Counted from the stretch's first letter, positions 1 to 7,721 are shown. The stretch is 8,406 bases of DNA from Rickettsia endosymbiont of Ixodes persulcatus (GCA_027293795.1 JAPYLE010000249.1:1-8406), one strand, 5' to 3'. The notes: generated from the letters alone by a model not told the origin. Numbers and translations: made by a program.

Positions 1-39
1 AAAATTGCTCTACGATATCTTGCAGGCGTTACTAAATGA
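1..39 (+). CDS. Possible C-terminal tail of an upstream gene (partial)
   Basis: Frame 1 is open from the first base and reads KIALRYLAGVTK before a TGA at 37-39, closely followed by an in-phase TAA. The peptide is compatible with the end of a real protein, but 12 residues are too few to identify a family and a chance open frame is quite possible. It would lie about 120 bases upstream of, and on the same strand as, the broken peptidase gene. Confidence 0.25.
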   Translation, partial: KIALRYLAGVTK

Positions 40-162
40 TAAATAAGTACTGTAACATTATGGCTCTTATGTATGTACCTACTCTCTTCCATCCATACAT
101 CATATCACGAAGCAAAGCTTCGGGGAATTAAACCCTAAGAGATTAATGGCAGAAAGTAACAT
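40..162. other. Short intergenic stretch with two small stem-loops
   Basis: The gap between the possible upstream tail and the peptidase start contains a 7-bp stem (69-75 with 94-100, ATGTATG/CATACAT, 18-base loop). A tight hairpin follows, CGAAGC-AAA-GCTTCG at 108-122. No T-tract follows the second hairpin, so an intrinsic terminator is not supported. A weak purine-rich stretch (AGAAAG, about 151-156) precedes the ATG at 163. I see no convincing promoter. Confidence 0.4.
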
Positions 163-1845
163 ATGAGTTTAATAAAAGTTGCATTCTTCCTAATTTTAAT
201 TTTAGTCTCAAATTTAGTATTTGCAAATACTTATCGACAAATAAATTATAAAATAACCCCTTTATCTAATAAGCCTGTTTCGGCTATTAAAGTTGAAACA
301 GAAATAATCGGCGCTATGGACGGTGAAGTTATTTTAGATTTACCTTATGCATGGGCAAGCGGTTCATATTATGAACAAATAAAGAATGTCAAACTTGAAT
401 ATCCGATTGGAGAGTTACAGTTTAGAAATCAAAATGGAAATCAAGCTGTTTTAAATACGGGAAAAATCAATATTATCCGTTTAAGTTATGAGATATACCA
501 AAAAAACTGGCAATCCTTCAAACGTCCACGAAACAATAATTAGACAAAATTTAATTCATTCACCGGGTTATGGGCTTTTTACCTTACCCGAAGATATTAA
601 TGATAAGGATAAAATTGAGTTTAATATTGAATGGAATAATATTTCTGATAGCTGGAAAATAATATCAGATTATGGTATCAGTAAATCCTTTAAATTTTAA
701 GCTAAAAAGAAAGAGCTACTTAGTGCTTTGTATGCAGCAGGGGATTTATGTATCTACAAAATTGTTGATCAGAAAAATCCGGTATATCTTTCTTTGCAAG
801 GTCGGTGTGATTTAACGGATAAGGAAATTATCTATTCCCTTGATAAAATTATTCAAGGACAGCGGGCATTTTTTAGTGATAATGATTTTTCTTATTACCT
901 AATAAGTTTAATTGAGGGTGATAACCCTCGGCATATGGGCGGAACAGGTTTAACAAATAGTTTTACTGCCTTTATTCTAAAAGGTTTAGATAAATATCGT
1001 TATACCACTCTACTTGCTCATGAACATTTGCATAATTGGATAGGTCAAAAAATAGATATAGGTGAAGATGAGGAATTAAAATATTGGTGGAGAGAAGGAT
1101 TTACTGACTATTATAGCCGAGTTTTGGCTTTGCGTTCTGGAGTTATAACATTTGAAGAATTTATAAATGAGTGTAATCAGTTTTTTGAAGATTATTATCT
1201 TTCACCGGTATTAAATGAACCGAATAGTAAAATTAAAAGTGAGAAAGATAATGGTATAAAGAAATTACCTTATTATCGTGGGTTTGTTTTTGCACTTTAT
1301 TTAGATAATCTCATTAAAGACAGTAATAAGAATAAATCATTAGATAATGTTATGCTTAATTTATTTTAAACCTCAAAAGAGCAAGAATTTTCAAACGATT
1401 ATTTAAAAAATAGTTAAAAATTATGTTCCAAAAGGGATAGATAAAGAAATAAACAAATATATAGAACAAGGCAAAACTATAGATCTAACTGACATAGCTA
1501 AAGTTCTGCCGATCAAGAAAGTAAAAATGGGCGTATATGATCATGGTTTTGATCGAGATGCTTTAGTAAATAATGATACAATAAAAAAATTGACGAAAAT
1601 AGTAACGCTTAAAGCAGGTTTGCGGAATGGTGATATAGTGGTGCGTTATGACTTTCCTAATAGGTAGTGATCCTGATCAGATTGTTATAATCAAAACAAC
1701 TAAAGGTGAGTTTAAATTTAGACCTGAAAGTGCTGATAAAAAAGATATATACAGATTCAAGCCTAATCTATCTAAAGAAGATAAGCTAAAAATTAAAAAG
1801 TTTTTTACGGCTAAATACCCTCTCTCCACTTTAATACATTATTAA
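163..1845 (+). pseudogene. M61-family (glycyl aminopeptidase-like) exported metallopeptidase, multiply disrupted
   Basis: Seen: the start (MSLIKVAFFLILILVSNLVFA) is a signal peptide with likely cleavage after VFA, implying export from the cytoplasm. Then comes a beta-rich N-terminal part, the zinc site HEHLHNW (HExxH at 1019-1033), and WWREGFTDYY with the expected third zinc ligand Glu at 1094-1096. YYRGFVFALYLD and a PDZ-like AGLRNGDIVV follow. This order (N-terminal domain, HExxH, EGxTxYY, PDZ) is that of the M61 family. Lesions: an extra base in the A7 run 500-506; in-frame TAA at 698-700; in-frame TAA at 1367-1369; a shift in the A6 run 1405-1410; another shift near 1650. Joining the frames (1, 2, 0, 1) gives about 559 residues, so the gene is nearly full length but cannot be translated. 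It is probably a recent pseudogene. The family call rests on motifs only; no substrate can be inferred. Confidence 0.8.
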
Positions 1846-1873
1846 TTCTCTAATCATCTATTAATAATGTCCA

Positions 1874-1902
1874 TTGACATAATCTAACATTTAATTTATA
1901 AC
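1874..1902 (+). promoter_or_regulatory. Near-consensus sigma-70 promoter for the small membrane protein gene
   Basis: TTGACA at 1874-1879 is a perfect -35 box. It is followed by exactly 17 bases and then TATAAC at 1897-1902, five of six matches to the -10 consensus. Transcription would start near 1908-1910, about 23 bases before the ATG at 1933. This is the best promoter I found in the window and it points at the frameshifted gene 1933-2455. Confidence 0.7.
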
Positions 1903-1921
1903 TGCGTCACAATTTAATTTT

Positions 1922-1930
1922 AAGGGGAAA
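1922..1930 (+). promoter_or_regulatory. Ribosome binding site for the gene at 1933
   Basis: AAGGGGAAA is a strong Shine-Dalgarno-like purine block. The AAGGGG core ends five bases before the ATG at 1933. It fixes the start of an otherwise unrecognised gene, and contrasts with the weak or absent sites ahead of gltX, topA and dprA. Confidence 0.65.
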
Positions 1931-1932
1931 TT

Positions 1933-2455
1933 ATGTCAAAAAACTATACGGGGTTACAAATCTCAAAAAAACATCCAGCTACTTTGATAGTGCTGCAATT
2001 CATTTTAAAAATGTTAACAAAGCTGCAGCAGATTGCACAATATATGCTAGCTCAGCAATAACACATGCTACTAATATAGTGACGAACGGTGCAAAATTTG
2101 TAGGTTCTATTCAAGACCTGCTTCTGATGTAAGTAGTGCTAATTATTCTTTTACCGCTACATTTGTTCAAGCAACGGTAGCTGGTCTTGCGAGTCTTGCT
2201 TACTATACACTTCCGGTTCTGGTTCTTATTGGTGCTTTGACTGTCGGAGCAATTTTAATTTCGCCGTCCGATTCTATCGAATGTATAAAAAATATAGTAA
2301 AAGCAGGGCTAACTGCAGGATATGTAGCTTGTGAAACTGTGGAAGGTTTAGTAGAAGGAACAGCAGGCATAATTTCTCTTATTGTTGATAATATCTACGG
2401 CGATACCGCAGAACTTGCCGGTGCTATTAATACCAATATGATAGAGTATTACTAA
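1933..2455 (+). pseudogene. Small Ala/Gly-rich probable membrane protein of unknown function, two frameshifts
   Basis: I do not recognise this family. From the ATG the frame reads MSKNYTGLQISKK and then closes 43 codons in. Restoring one A in the A7 run at 1965-1971 continues it as KTSSYFDSAAIHFKNVNKAAADCTIY and so on to KFVGSI near 2113. Restoring one base there (TCTATT-CAAG) continues as SRPASDVSSANYSF to the stop at 2453-2455. The corrected protein would be about 174 residues, rich in small residues, with a hydrophobic segment (around VAGLASLAYYTLPVLVLIG and following) that looks membrane-spanning. A second weakly hydrophobic stretch, GLVEGTAGIISLIVD, lies near the end. A good promoter and ribosome binding site precede it, so the gene was, or is, meant to be expressed. 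The open stretch 2237-2455 is the tail of this gene, not a separate one. Both lesions are single-base losses, so sequencing error is possible. Confidence 0.6.
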
Positions 2456-2531
2456 AATGGTTGTCATACTCAATCGTCATTGCAAGTAGGCATTCGCTTT
2501 GTTGTATGGATCGAAAAACGTGCTCTAGGTT

Positions 2532-2554
2532 ATACCGTGGCTTGACCACGGTAT
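2532..2554. repeat. Perfect hairpin repeat, copy 1 (ACCGTGG/CCACGGT)
   Basis: ATACCGTGG-CTTGA-CCACGGTAT forms a perfect 9-bp stem with a 5-base loop. The identical 23 bases recur at 4073-4095, and the exact reverse complement at 4158-4180. The copy is followed by CCAAAAAATAA and then a related degenerate hairpin (2595-2617). The same arrangement follows the copy at 4073, so the repeated unit is larger than one hairpin. Confidence 0.85.
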
Positions 2555-2594
2555 CCAAAAAATAATTTAGAACACTAATGATTTTTTTAACTAG

Positions 2595-2617
2595 ATCCCG
2601 TGATCAAGTCGCAGGAT
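2595..2617. repeat. Degenerate hairpin of the same repeat family
   Basis: ATCCCGTGA-TCAAG-TCGCAGGAT pairs over 9 positions with one C-A mismatch and one wobble. It is followed by GACAT. The layout (stem CCCGTG, loop TCAAG) is that of the perfect hairpin at 7722-7746 read in the other orientation. It appears to be a decayed copy and is matched by another decayed copy at 4116-4140. Confidence 0.6.
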
Positions 2618-2698
2618 GACATGGGTGGAATCAATCCACGCAACAATGCCTACATGGGAATGACATAGAATCCATACAACAAAGCACTTTCACGGGAA

Positions 2699-4036
2699 TT
2701 ACGTTAATCGTTTTATTATCTCTTTCCGATCAATCAAAGGTAATACTCCTGCAATTTTCGGTCCTGATTCTCTGCCGGTTAAAGCAAGGCGAAGAGGTAA
2801 GAATAACTCCTGACCTTTCCTGCCTGTTATATTTGTTATTTCTTTAGTCCAAATGCTCCAGCTATCTTTAGTGATTTCACCTTGCGGTAACAACTCTGCT
2901 GCTTGCTTTAAATATTCCTTATCTAAATTTAGATTTTCTACATTTGGAGTTTGACGGCAAATCTTCCACCAATCTTTTACATCACGTAATTTTTGCAAGT
3001 TAGGTCTTACCGATAACCAAAAATTTTCATCAATATACTCGGCATCTATTTCTTTGAGGCGCTCTTTTACTTCATCAAAATCTAAACTGATAAGTAATTT
3101 ATGATTTAATCTTTCTAAATCTTCCGGCTGATAAATAGTCGGGCTTTTAGAGAAACTACTTATCTCAAACTGTGTTGCTAATTCAGCCATGTTTTTATAA
3201 GGCAAGATTTGTGATGAAGAACCAAGTAAACTAAAAAAGCTGGCAATTGCCATAGCTTCAAGCCCAATTTGTTTCCTAAGAGTTGCAATCTCAAATCCTC
3301 CTGCTCTTTTAGAAATTTTCTCGTCTTTATTGATTATTAAACTCAAATGCCCAAAAACCGGCGGAATCTTATTTAAAGCTTCAAACATCTGAATTTGAAT
3401 AGCGGTATTGCTAACATGATCTTCCCCTCTAATAATATGAGTAATATCATAATCGATATCATCAATAACCGAGCAAAGCATATAGGTCATACTACCGTCA
3501 GCTCTTATCACTATTGGGTCGCTTAAAGCTTTGCCGTCATATTTAACCTCGCCTTTGATCATATCATGCCAGCTAATCGGCCCATGATTTACCAAAAATC
3601 TATAATACGGTTTTCTTCCTTGTTCTATATATTTCTTTATTTGTTCTTCTGTCAAATTTAAACTAGCTCGGTCATAAATCGGCGGTAATCCTTTAGATAA
3701 TTGAAATTTACGTTTTAGCTCTAGCTCTTCAGGAGTTTCATAGCAGGAATATAATCTTTTTTTGTTTAATAATAGATTTTTGATTTCATCATATATACTT
3801 AAACGGCTTAATTGGTTAAATGTTTGATCCCAATTAATATTTAAAAATTTTAGATCTTCCTCTATAGCGTCTTTATATTCTTGTTTGCTACGCTCTAAAT
3901 CCGTATCATCAAACCTTAAGATAAACTGCCCGTTATGCTTCTTTGCATATAGCCAGTTAAGTAGTGCTGCCCTAATATTACCGACATGTAACATGCCGGT
4001 CGGTGACGGAGCAAATCGCGTTATAACTTTTGTCAT
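2699..4036 (-). CDS. gltX: Glutamyl-tRNA synthetase (445 aa), intact
   Basis: It charges tRNA-Glu (and in many alphaproteobacteria also tRNA-Gln) with glutamate in the cytoplasm. Seen: class I signature FAPSPTGMLHVGN at residues 8-20 (HIGH-type motif HVGN at 17-20), FDDTD at 42-46, the GxSY-like part SMTYMLCSVIDD near 182-193, IIRGEDHVSNT at 201-211, and KISKR at 240-244 (KMSKS-type loop). The helical anticodon-binding region follows to the C terminus. Length is normal for a bacterial GluRS and the frame is unbroken. Known: Rickettsia carry two GluRS genes and no GlnRS, with GatCAB amidating Glu-tRNA-Gln. I cannot tell from sequence alone which copy this is. The ATG at 4036 puts the signature at the expected position, although no clear Shine-Dalgarno site precedes it (CCACAAATAATG). 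Upstream is a hairpin-filled 146-base gap to topA, on the same strand. Confidence 0.96.
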   Translation of the reverse strand: MTKVITRFAPSPTGMLHVGNIRAALLNWLYAKKHNGQFILRFDDTDLERSKQEYKDAIEEDLKFLNINWDQTFNQLSRLSIYDEIKNLLLNKKRLYSCYETPEELELKRKFQLSKGLPPIYDRASLNLTEEQIKKYIEQGRKPYYRFLVNHGPISWHDMIKGEVKYDGKALSDPIVIRADGSMTYMLCSVIDDIDYDITHIIRGEDHVSNTAIQIQMFEALNKIPPVFGHLSLIINKDEKISKRAGGFEIATLRKQIGLEAMAIASFFSLLGSSSQILPYKNMAELATQFEISSFSKSPTIYQPEDLERLNHKLLISLDFDEVKERLKEIDAEYIDENFWLSVRPNLQKLRDVKDWWKICRQTPNVENLNLDKEYLKQAAELLPQGEITKDSWSIWTKEITNITGRKGQELFLPLRLALTGRESGPKIAGVLPLIDRKEIIKRLT

Positions 4037-4070
4037 TATTTGTGGTATTTAAATTATTAAAATACATATG

Positions 4071-4182
4071 TCATACCGTGGCTTGACCACGGTATCCAAA
4101 AAAATAACTTAATGGATCCTGCGATCAAGTTAGCTAGGATGACATTAGAGGTACTGGATACCGTGGTCAAGCCACGGTATGA
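4071..4182. repeat. 28-bp perfect inverted repeat built from hairpin units, gltX-topA spacer
   Basis: Bases 4071-4098 and 4155-4182 are exact reverse complements. Each arm contains the self-complementary 23-mer ATACCGTGG-5-CCACGGTAT (4073-4095 and 4158-4180), so the DNA could form two hairpins or one long cruciform. Between them lies a degenerate hairpin (4116-4140, ATCCTGCGA-TCAAG) followed by GACAT, like the arrangement at 2532-2622. The right arm ends against the topA stop codon (4183-4185). The transcript would therefore fold immediately after topA, possibly protecting or ending it, but no T-tract follows. The left arm lies in the region just upstream of the gltX start. Confidence 0.85.
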
Positions 4183-6513
4183 TCACGCTTGTTTCTTTTC
4201 TAATTTTGCCTTATTGTCTTTGATTAGCTGCATTGCCCCATCTAAGCTTAAATTTAGAAAATCATATTTCTTTGAGATTGAAATAAACTTACCCATATAT
4301 TTTATGTAAGGACCAAATTTACCGTATCCTATCATAATTTCCTCGTTAGTATCTTTATGAATACCAATTTTAAGCGGTAAGCTTAGAAGCTTTAATGCTA
4401 TATCAAGTGTGATATCGCTCTGGTTCAAGCTAGCAGGCACGGGGCTACGTTTCGGTTTTACTTTACCTTCCTGTTCTCCGTGTTGAATATAAGGTCCGTA
4501 AGGTCCTTTTTTCAGATATATTTCTACCCCGTCTTTATCGGTGCCTAAAACTTTATTCTCATTAGGAGTAGTAGAAAGCTCACCCTCATTCTCGTTATTA
4601 TCGTTACCGCTGACAATAGATTTTCTAAAGGTACATTCAGGGTAATTGCTACATGCTAAAAACGCTCCAAATTTACCGAGCTTTAAACTAAGCTCGCCTG
4701 TTTTACATGAAGGACAAGCTTTAGATTCTTTATTCTTACCGAACAAGTGATAATCAAGGGCTTTCTGCACATAGCTAATAATCTCGGTTATTTTTTGTTC
4801 GTTTACCGATTCAATATTATGGTTAAAACCACTCCAAAAATTACTTAAGGCAGATTTCCATTCAAGCTTGCCAGCTGCTATTTCATCTAATTCATTTTCA
4901 AGACCTGCGGTAAAATCATATTCTACATATTTTTTGAAAAAACCAACTAAAAATACAGTTACCAAACGTCCAAGCTCTTCAGGCATAAAACGTTTTTTCT
5001 CAAGAGAGACGTATTTTCGATCTTGTAAAACCGATAAAATAGTAGCATAGGTGGAGGGGCGACCGATCCCAAGCTCTTCAAGTTTTTTCACTAAGCTTGC
5101 TTCCGAATATCTTGGAGGCGGTTCTGTAAAATGCTGATTTGGAATAACTTCTTTAGTTTTTAGCTGCTCATTTTCTTTTAAAAGTGGCAGCATCTTATTT
5201 TCTTCCTCTGCTTCATCGTCTACACTTTCACGATAAACCTTATAAAACCCTTCAAAGGCTATAGTCGATCCATTTGCTTTTGCCAAATATTCTTTATTTT
5301 CTGAAGCTAAATTTGCAACTACCAAATCCATTATAACATTTTCCATTTGACAGGCTATAGTTCTTTTCCAAATTAGTTCATAGAGTTTATAATAGTCTTT
5401 TTCAAGTTTTTCTTTTAAGCTATCAGGAGTATAAGTTATATTTGTCGGTCTTATCGCCTCATGAGCTTCTTGAGCATTTTTTACTTTGGATTTATAAATT
5501 CTAGGGCTACTCGGTAAATATTTATCACCGTAATTTTTATCGATTAACTTACGTATATCTGCTACTACATCATTTGATAATGTAACACCGTCGGTTCTCA
5601 TATAGGTAATAAGCCCTACAGTTTCCTTACCTATGTCAACGCCCTCATAAAGTTTTTGTGCTATTTGCATAGTCTTTTTAGCACTAAAACCTAATTTCCG
5701 TGCTGCTTCTTGTTGTAGTGATGAAGTAATAAAAGGAGGTTGCGGTTGACGTTTCTGTTGTTTCTTTTCTATCTTATTGATATGAAAATTTTGAGACTTT
5801 AATTTTTCGGTTAAATCTTTTGCATCTTTTTCATTAGTAATTGAGAATTTTTCTAGCTTTTGATCGTTTACATGAGTCAATTTAGCAGTAAATAGTTCGT
5901 TATTACTATTTTGCATTTTAAGGCTAATATCCCAATATTCTTCTGATTTAAAACGCTCTATTTCATCTTCTCGCTCACATATTAATCGCAGAGCCACAGA
6001 CTGTACACGCCCTGCCGATTTACATCCTGGTAACTTACGCCATAAAAGAGGTGAAAGGGTAAAGCCTACCAAGTAGTCTAAAGCTCTTCTTGCTTGTTGA
6101 GCACTTACTAAATTAGTGTCAAGTTTTCTAGGGTTCTCAACGGCATGAATAATTGCTTTTTTAGTGATTTCGTTAAAGGCTACCCTTTTGAAAAAATCAT
6201 CGGATTTAACCTTATTTTTTTCTTTTATTACCTCTGCAACATGCCATGAGATAGATTCACCCTCACGATCCGGATCGGTTGCAAGATATACCGCATCGGC
6301 TTTTTTTGCATCTTTAACTATTGCATCTACATATTTACCGGCTTTGTCTGAAATGTCATATTTCATTGCAAAATTTTCATCAGGTAATACTGATCCTTTT
6401 TTAGAAGGTAAATCTCTTATATGACCGAATGATGCAATGACCTTAAACTCGTCACCTAAATATTTATTTATTGTTTTTGCCTTTGCCGGCGATTCTACTA
6501 TTACTAATTTCAT
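4183..6513 (-). CDS. topA: DNA topoisomerase I (776 aa), intact
   Basis: A type IA topoisomerase that relaxes negative supercoils by passing one strand through a transient 5'-phosphotyrosine break. Seen: Toprim domain with VESPAKAKT (Glu7) and the metal-binding acidic triad DPDRE (Asp80, Asp82, Glu84); LPGCKSAGRVQSVALRLI (161-178); active site GLITYMRTDG with catalytic Tyr304 and Arg306. Also present are AHEAIRPT (350-357), LGIGRPSTYATI (481-492), one zinc ribbon with Cys600, Cys603, Cys621 and Cys627, then two TopA C-terminal repeats (KKGPYGPYI near 668-676 and GYGKFGPYI near 729-737). Length fits alphaproteobacterial TopA. The ATG at 6513 abuts the dprA stop codon with no spacer, a tight dprA-topA pairing seen in many bacteria, so the two are probably co-transcribed. 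The frame is free of lesions over 2.3 kb, unlike its upstream partner. A hairpin follows 2 bases after the stop. Confidence 0.98.
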   Translation of the reverse strand: MKLVIVESPAKAKTINKYLGDEFKVIASFGHIRDLPSKKGSVLPDENFAMKYDISDKAGKYVDAIVKDAKKADAVYLATDPDREGESISWHVAEVIKEKNKVKSDDFFKRVAFNEITKKAIIHAVENPRKLDTNLVSAQQARRALDYLVGFTLSPLLWRKLPGCKSAGRVQSVALRLICEREDEIERFKSEEYWDISLKMQNSNNELFTAKLTHVNDQKLEKFSITNEKDAKDLTEKLKSQNFHINKIEKKQQKRQPQPPFITSSLQQEAARKLGFSAKKTMQIAQKLYEGVDIGKETVGLITYMRTDGVTLSNDVVADIRKLIDKNYGDKYLPSSPRIYKSKVKNAQEAHEAIRPTNITYTPDSLKEKLEKDYYKLYELIWKRTIACQMENVIMDLVVANLASENKEYLAKANGSTIAFEGFYKVYRESVDDEAEEENKMLPLLKENEQLKTKEVIPNQHFTEPPPRYSEASLVKKLEELGIGRPSTYATILSVLQDRKYVSLEKKRFMPEELGRLVTVFLVGFFKKYVEYDFTAGLENELDEIAAGKLEWKSALSNFWSGFNHNIESVNEQKITEIISYVQKALDYHLFGKNKESKACPSCKTGELSLKLGKFGAFLACSNYPECTFRKSIVSGNDNNENEGELSTTPNENKVLGTDKDGVEIYLKKGPYGPYIQHGEQEGKVKPKRSPVPASLNQSDITLDIALKLLSLPLKIGIHKDTNEEIMIGYGKFGPYIKYMGKFISISKKYDFLNLSLDGAMQLIKDNKAKLEKKQA

Positions 6514-7691
6514 CTACTTATTATAAACTAATGAGATTTTATTACCGGCATGGCTTACCACTTTACCGGCGAGTTCTAATTCTAATATTACCGTGTATAT
6601 AATAGGAAGCGGTAATTCTGTTTCTTTTTGTAAATACTCAAAATTAATAGGTACTGCCGATAATAGTTCCATATAGCAGCACGCTTCTTTTGTGATGGTT
6701 CTTTTAGATGTGTCGTAGTGTCGTATCTAGTGTTTTAAAATTAGCATCCATTTCAATAAAATCTTTAAATGACTCATCATCTTTTTCGATAAATTTTTCA
6801 TATTGTGGTAAATTAGCTACAATATCGTCTACTGATTCCACTAAATATGCTCCTTCTCTAATTAATTTATTTGTACCTTGACATCTTGGATCTAAAGGGA
6901 AACCTGGAACGGCAAATATTTCTCTATTTTGTTCAAGTGCAAATTTTGCAGTTATTAACGAACTTGATTTTAAGCTTGCTTCTACTACTATTACTCCTAA
7001 GGCTAGTCCTGATATTATTCTATTACGTTGCGGAAAATGTTTGCCAAGCGGTGTAGAGCCGATAGGTAATTCAGTTAATATTAAACCTTCTTCGGCTAAA
7101 CTTTCAAATAATTTTTTATTTTCCGGTGGATATATATGATCAATACCGCCTGCAATAACTCCGATAGTTTTAGAAATTGCAGCTTGATGTACGCTGCTAT
7201 CTATTTCTCTTGCCAATCCTGAAACAGTTATATAATCTTGCTCTACTAAACCGGTAGCAATTTTATGAGCAAAGTTTCTTCCATTTGCAGAAGCATTTCT
7301 TGCCCCCTACTATTGCAACGCATTTATTATGATTTAATAACTCTATATTGCCTTTATAGCTTAATATCGGCGGAGGATCATAAATTTTAAGTAATAATTT
7401 TAAATATTCCGGAGATTTATATGTGATGATCTTAGCATTATTCTTTTCAAGAAACTCTATTTCTTTTTCGGCATCACTTTTGCTAAAAATCTTAATTGGT
7501 TTTGAACGACCGCCTCTTAAAGAAAAATCCGGAGCATTATCTATAGCGGTAGCTGCATCACCAAATAATTTAATTAAACTAAAGAAAGTTTTAGGACCGA
7601 AAATGTCGGTCCTAATGAGCCGTAAAATATTGATTATTTCAGTGCTATAGGATGTTTTAGAACTAGAGGCAGAGAATAATTCCTTTAGCAT
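6514..7691 (-). pseudogene. dprA: DNA-processing protein DprA, split by two frameshifts
   Basis: DprA binds incoming single-stranded DNA and loads RecA during natural transformation. Piece 1 (from ATG 7691) carries the N-terminal helical region and the start of the Rossmann fold up to KCVAIVG. An extra G in a G5 run (C5 on the plus strand, 7303-7307) then diverts it to a stop at 7263. Piece 2 continues as ARNASANGRNFAHKIATGLVEQDYITVSGLA and holds GGIDHIYPPENKKLFESLAEEG, FPQRNRIISGL, VVEASLKSSSLITA and AVPGFP, all typical DprA, ending at 6704. Piece 3, a third frame, encodes KRTITKEACCYMELLSAVP to LVYNK and stops at 6514-6516. It matches the DprA C-terminal winged helix. The second shift lies between about 6702 and 6725, near a direct repeat of ACGACAC. 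Corrected length is about 391 aa, normal for the family. SGLAREID has Glu where DprA usually has Gly (SGxARGID). The start lacks a good Shine-Dalgarno site. Confidence 0.92.
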
Positions 7692-7721
7692 TATTTAGGA
7701 TTATTTGATATAAGTTAGTGC

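Larger units (their letters stand above)
2456..2698. repeat. Repeat-derived spacer between the small membrane protein and gltX
   Basis: No credible gene is present. The spacer is a patchwork of short repeat pieces: hairpin 2532-2554, degenerate hairpin 2595-2617 and small stem GTGGA/TCCAC (2625-2629 with 2635-2639). There is also a perfect 15-bp inverted repeat (2496-2510 with 2671-2685) and a 9-bp one (GTAGGCATT at 2486-2494 with 2645-2653). The wording (GTCATTGCAAG, AGGATGACAT, CACGGGAAT) resembles dispersed Rickettsia intergenic repeats as I remember them. Both neighbouring genes point into this gap, so the hairpins could act as convergent transcript ends, although none is followed by a clean T-tract. 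Confidence 0.65.

Noticed and set aside
2237..2455. Independent 72-codon gene starting with TTG
   Set aside because: The same frame is open and family-like well upstream (SRPASDVSSANYSF), no ribosome site lies before the TTG, and the piece continues the gene that starts at 1933.
2532..4180. CRISPR array from the repeated 23-mers
   Set aside because: There are only three copies, about 1.6 kb and 60 bases apart, in both orientations, with no regular spacers.
4112..4309. Plus-strand open frame of 65 codons
   Set aside because: It is the antisense of the topA 3' end plus the hairpin repeat, with no ribosome site and no family-like sequence.
4868..5050. Plus-strand open frame inside topA
   Set aside because: Antisense shadow of conserved TopA coding sequence.
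6164..6424. Plus-strand open frame with signal-like hydrophobic start
   Set aside because: Antisense of the conserved Toprim region of topA; the composition is a by-product.
6871..7056. Leucine-rich plus-strand open frame resembling a membrane peptide
   Set aside because: Antisense of the DprA Rossmann core; the leucine run arises from reverse-complemented AT-rich codons.
7423..7650. Plus-strand open frame of 75 codons
   Set aside because: Antisense shadow of the dprA N-terminal part.
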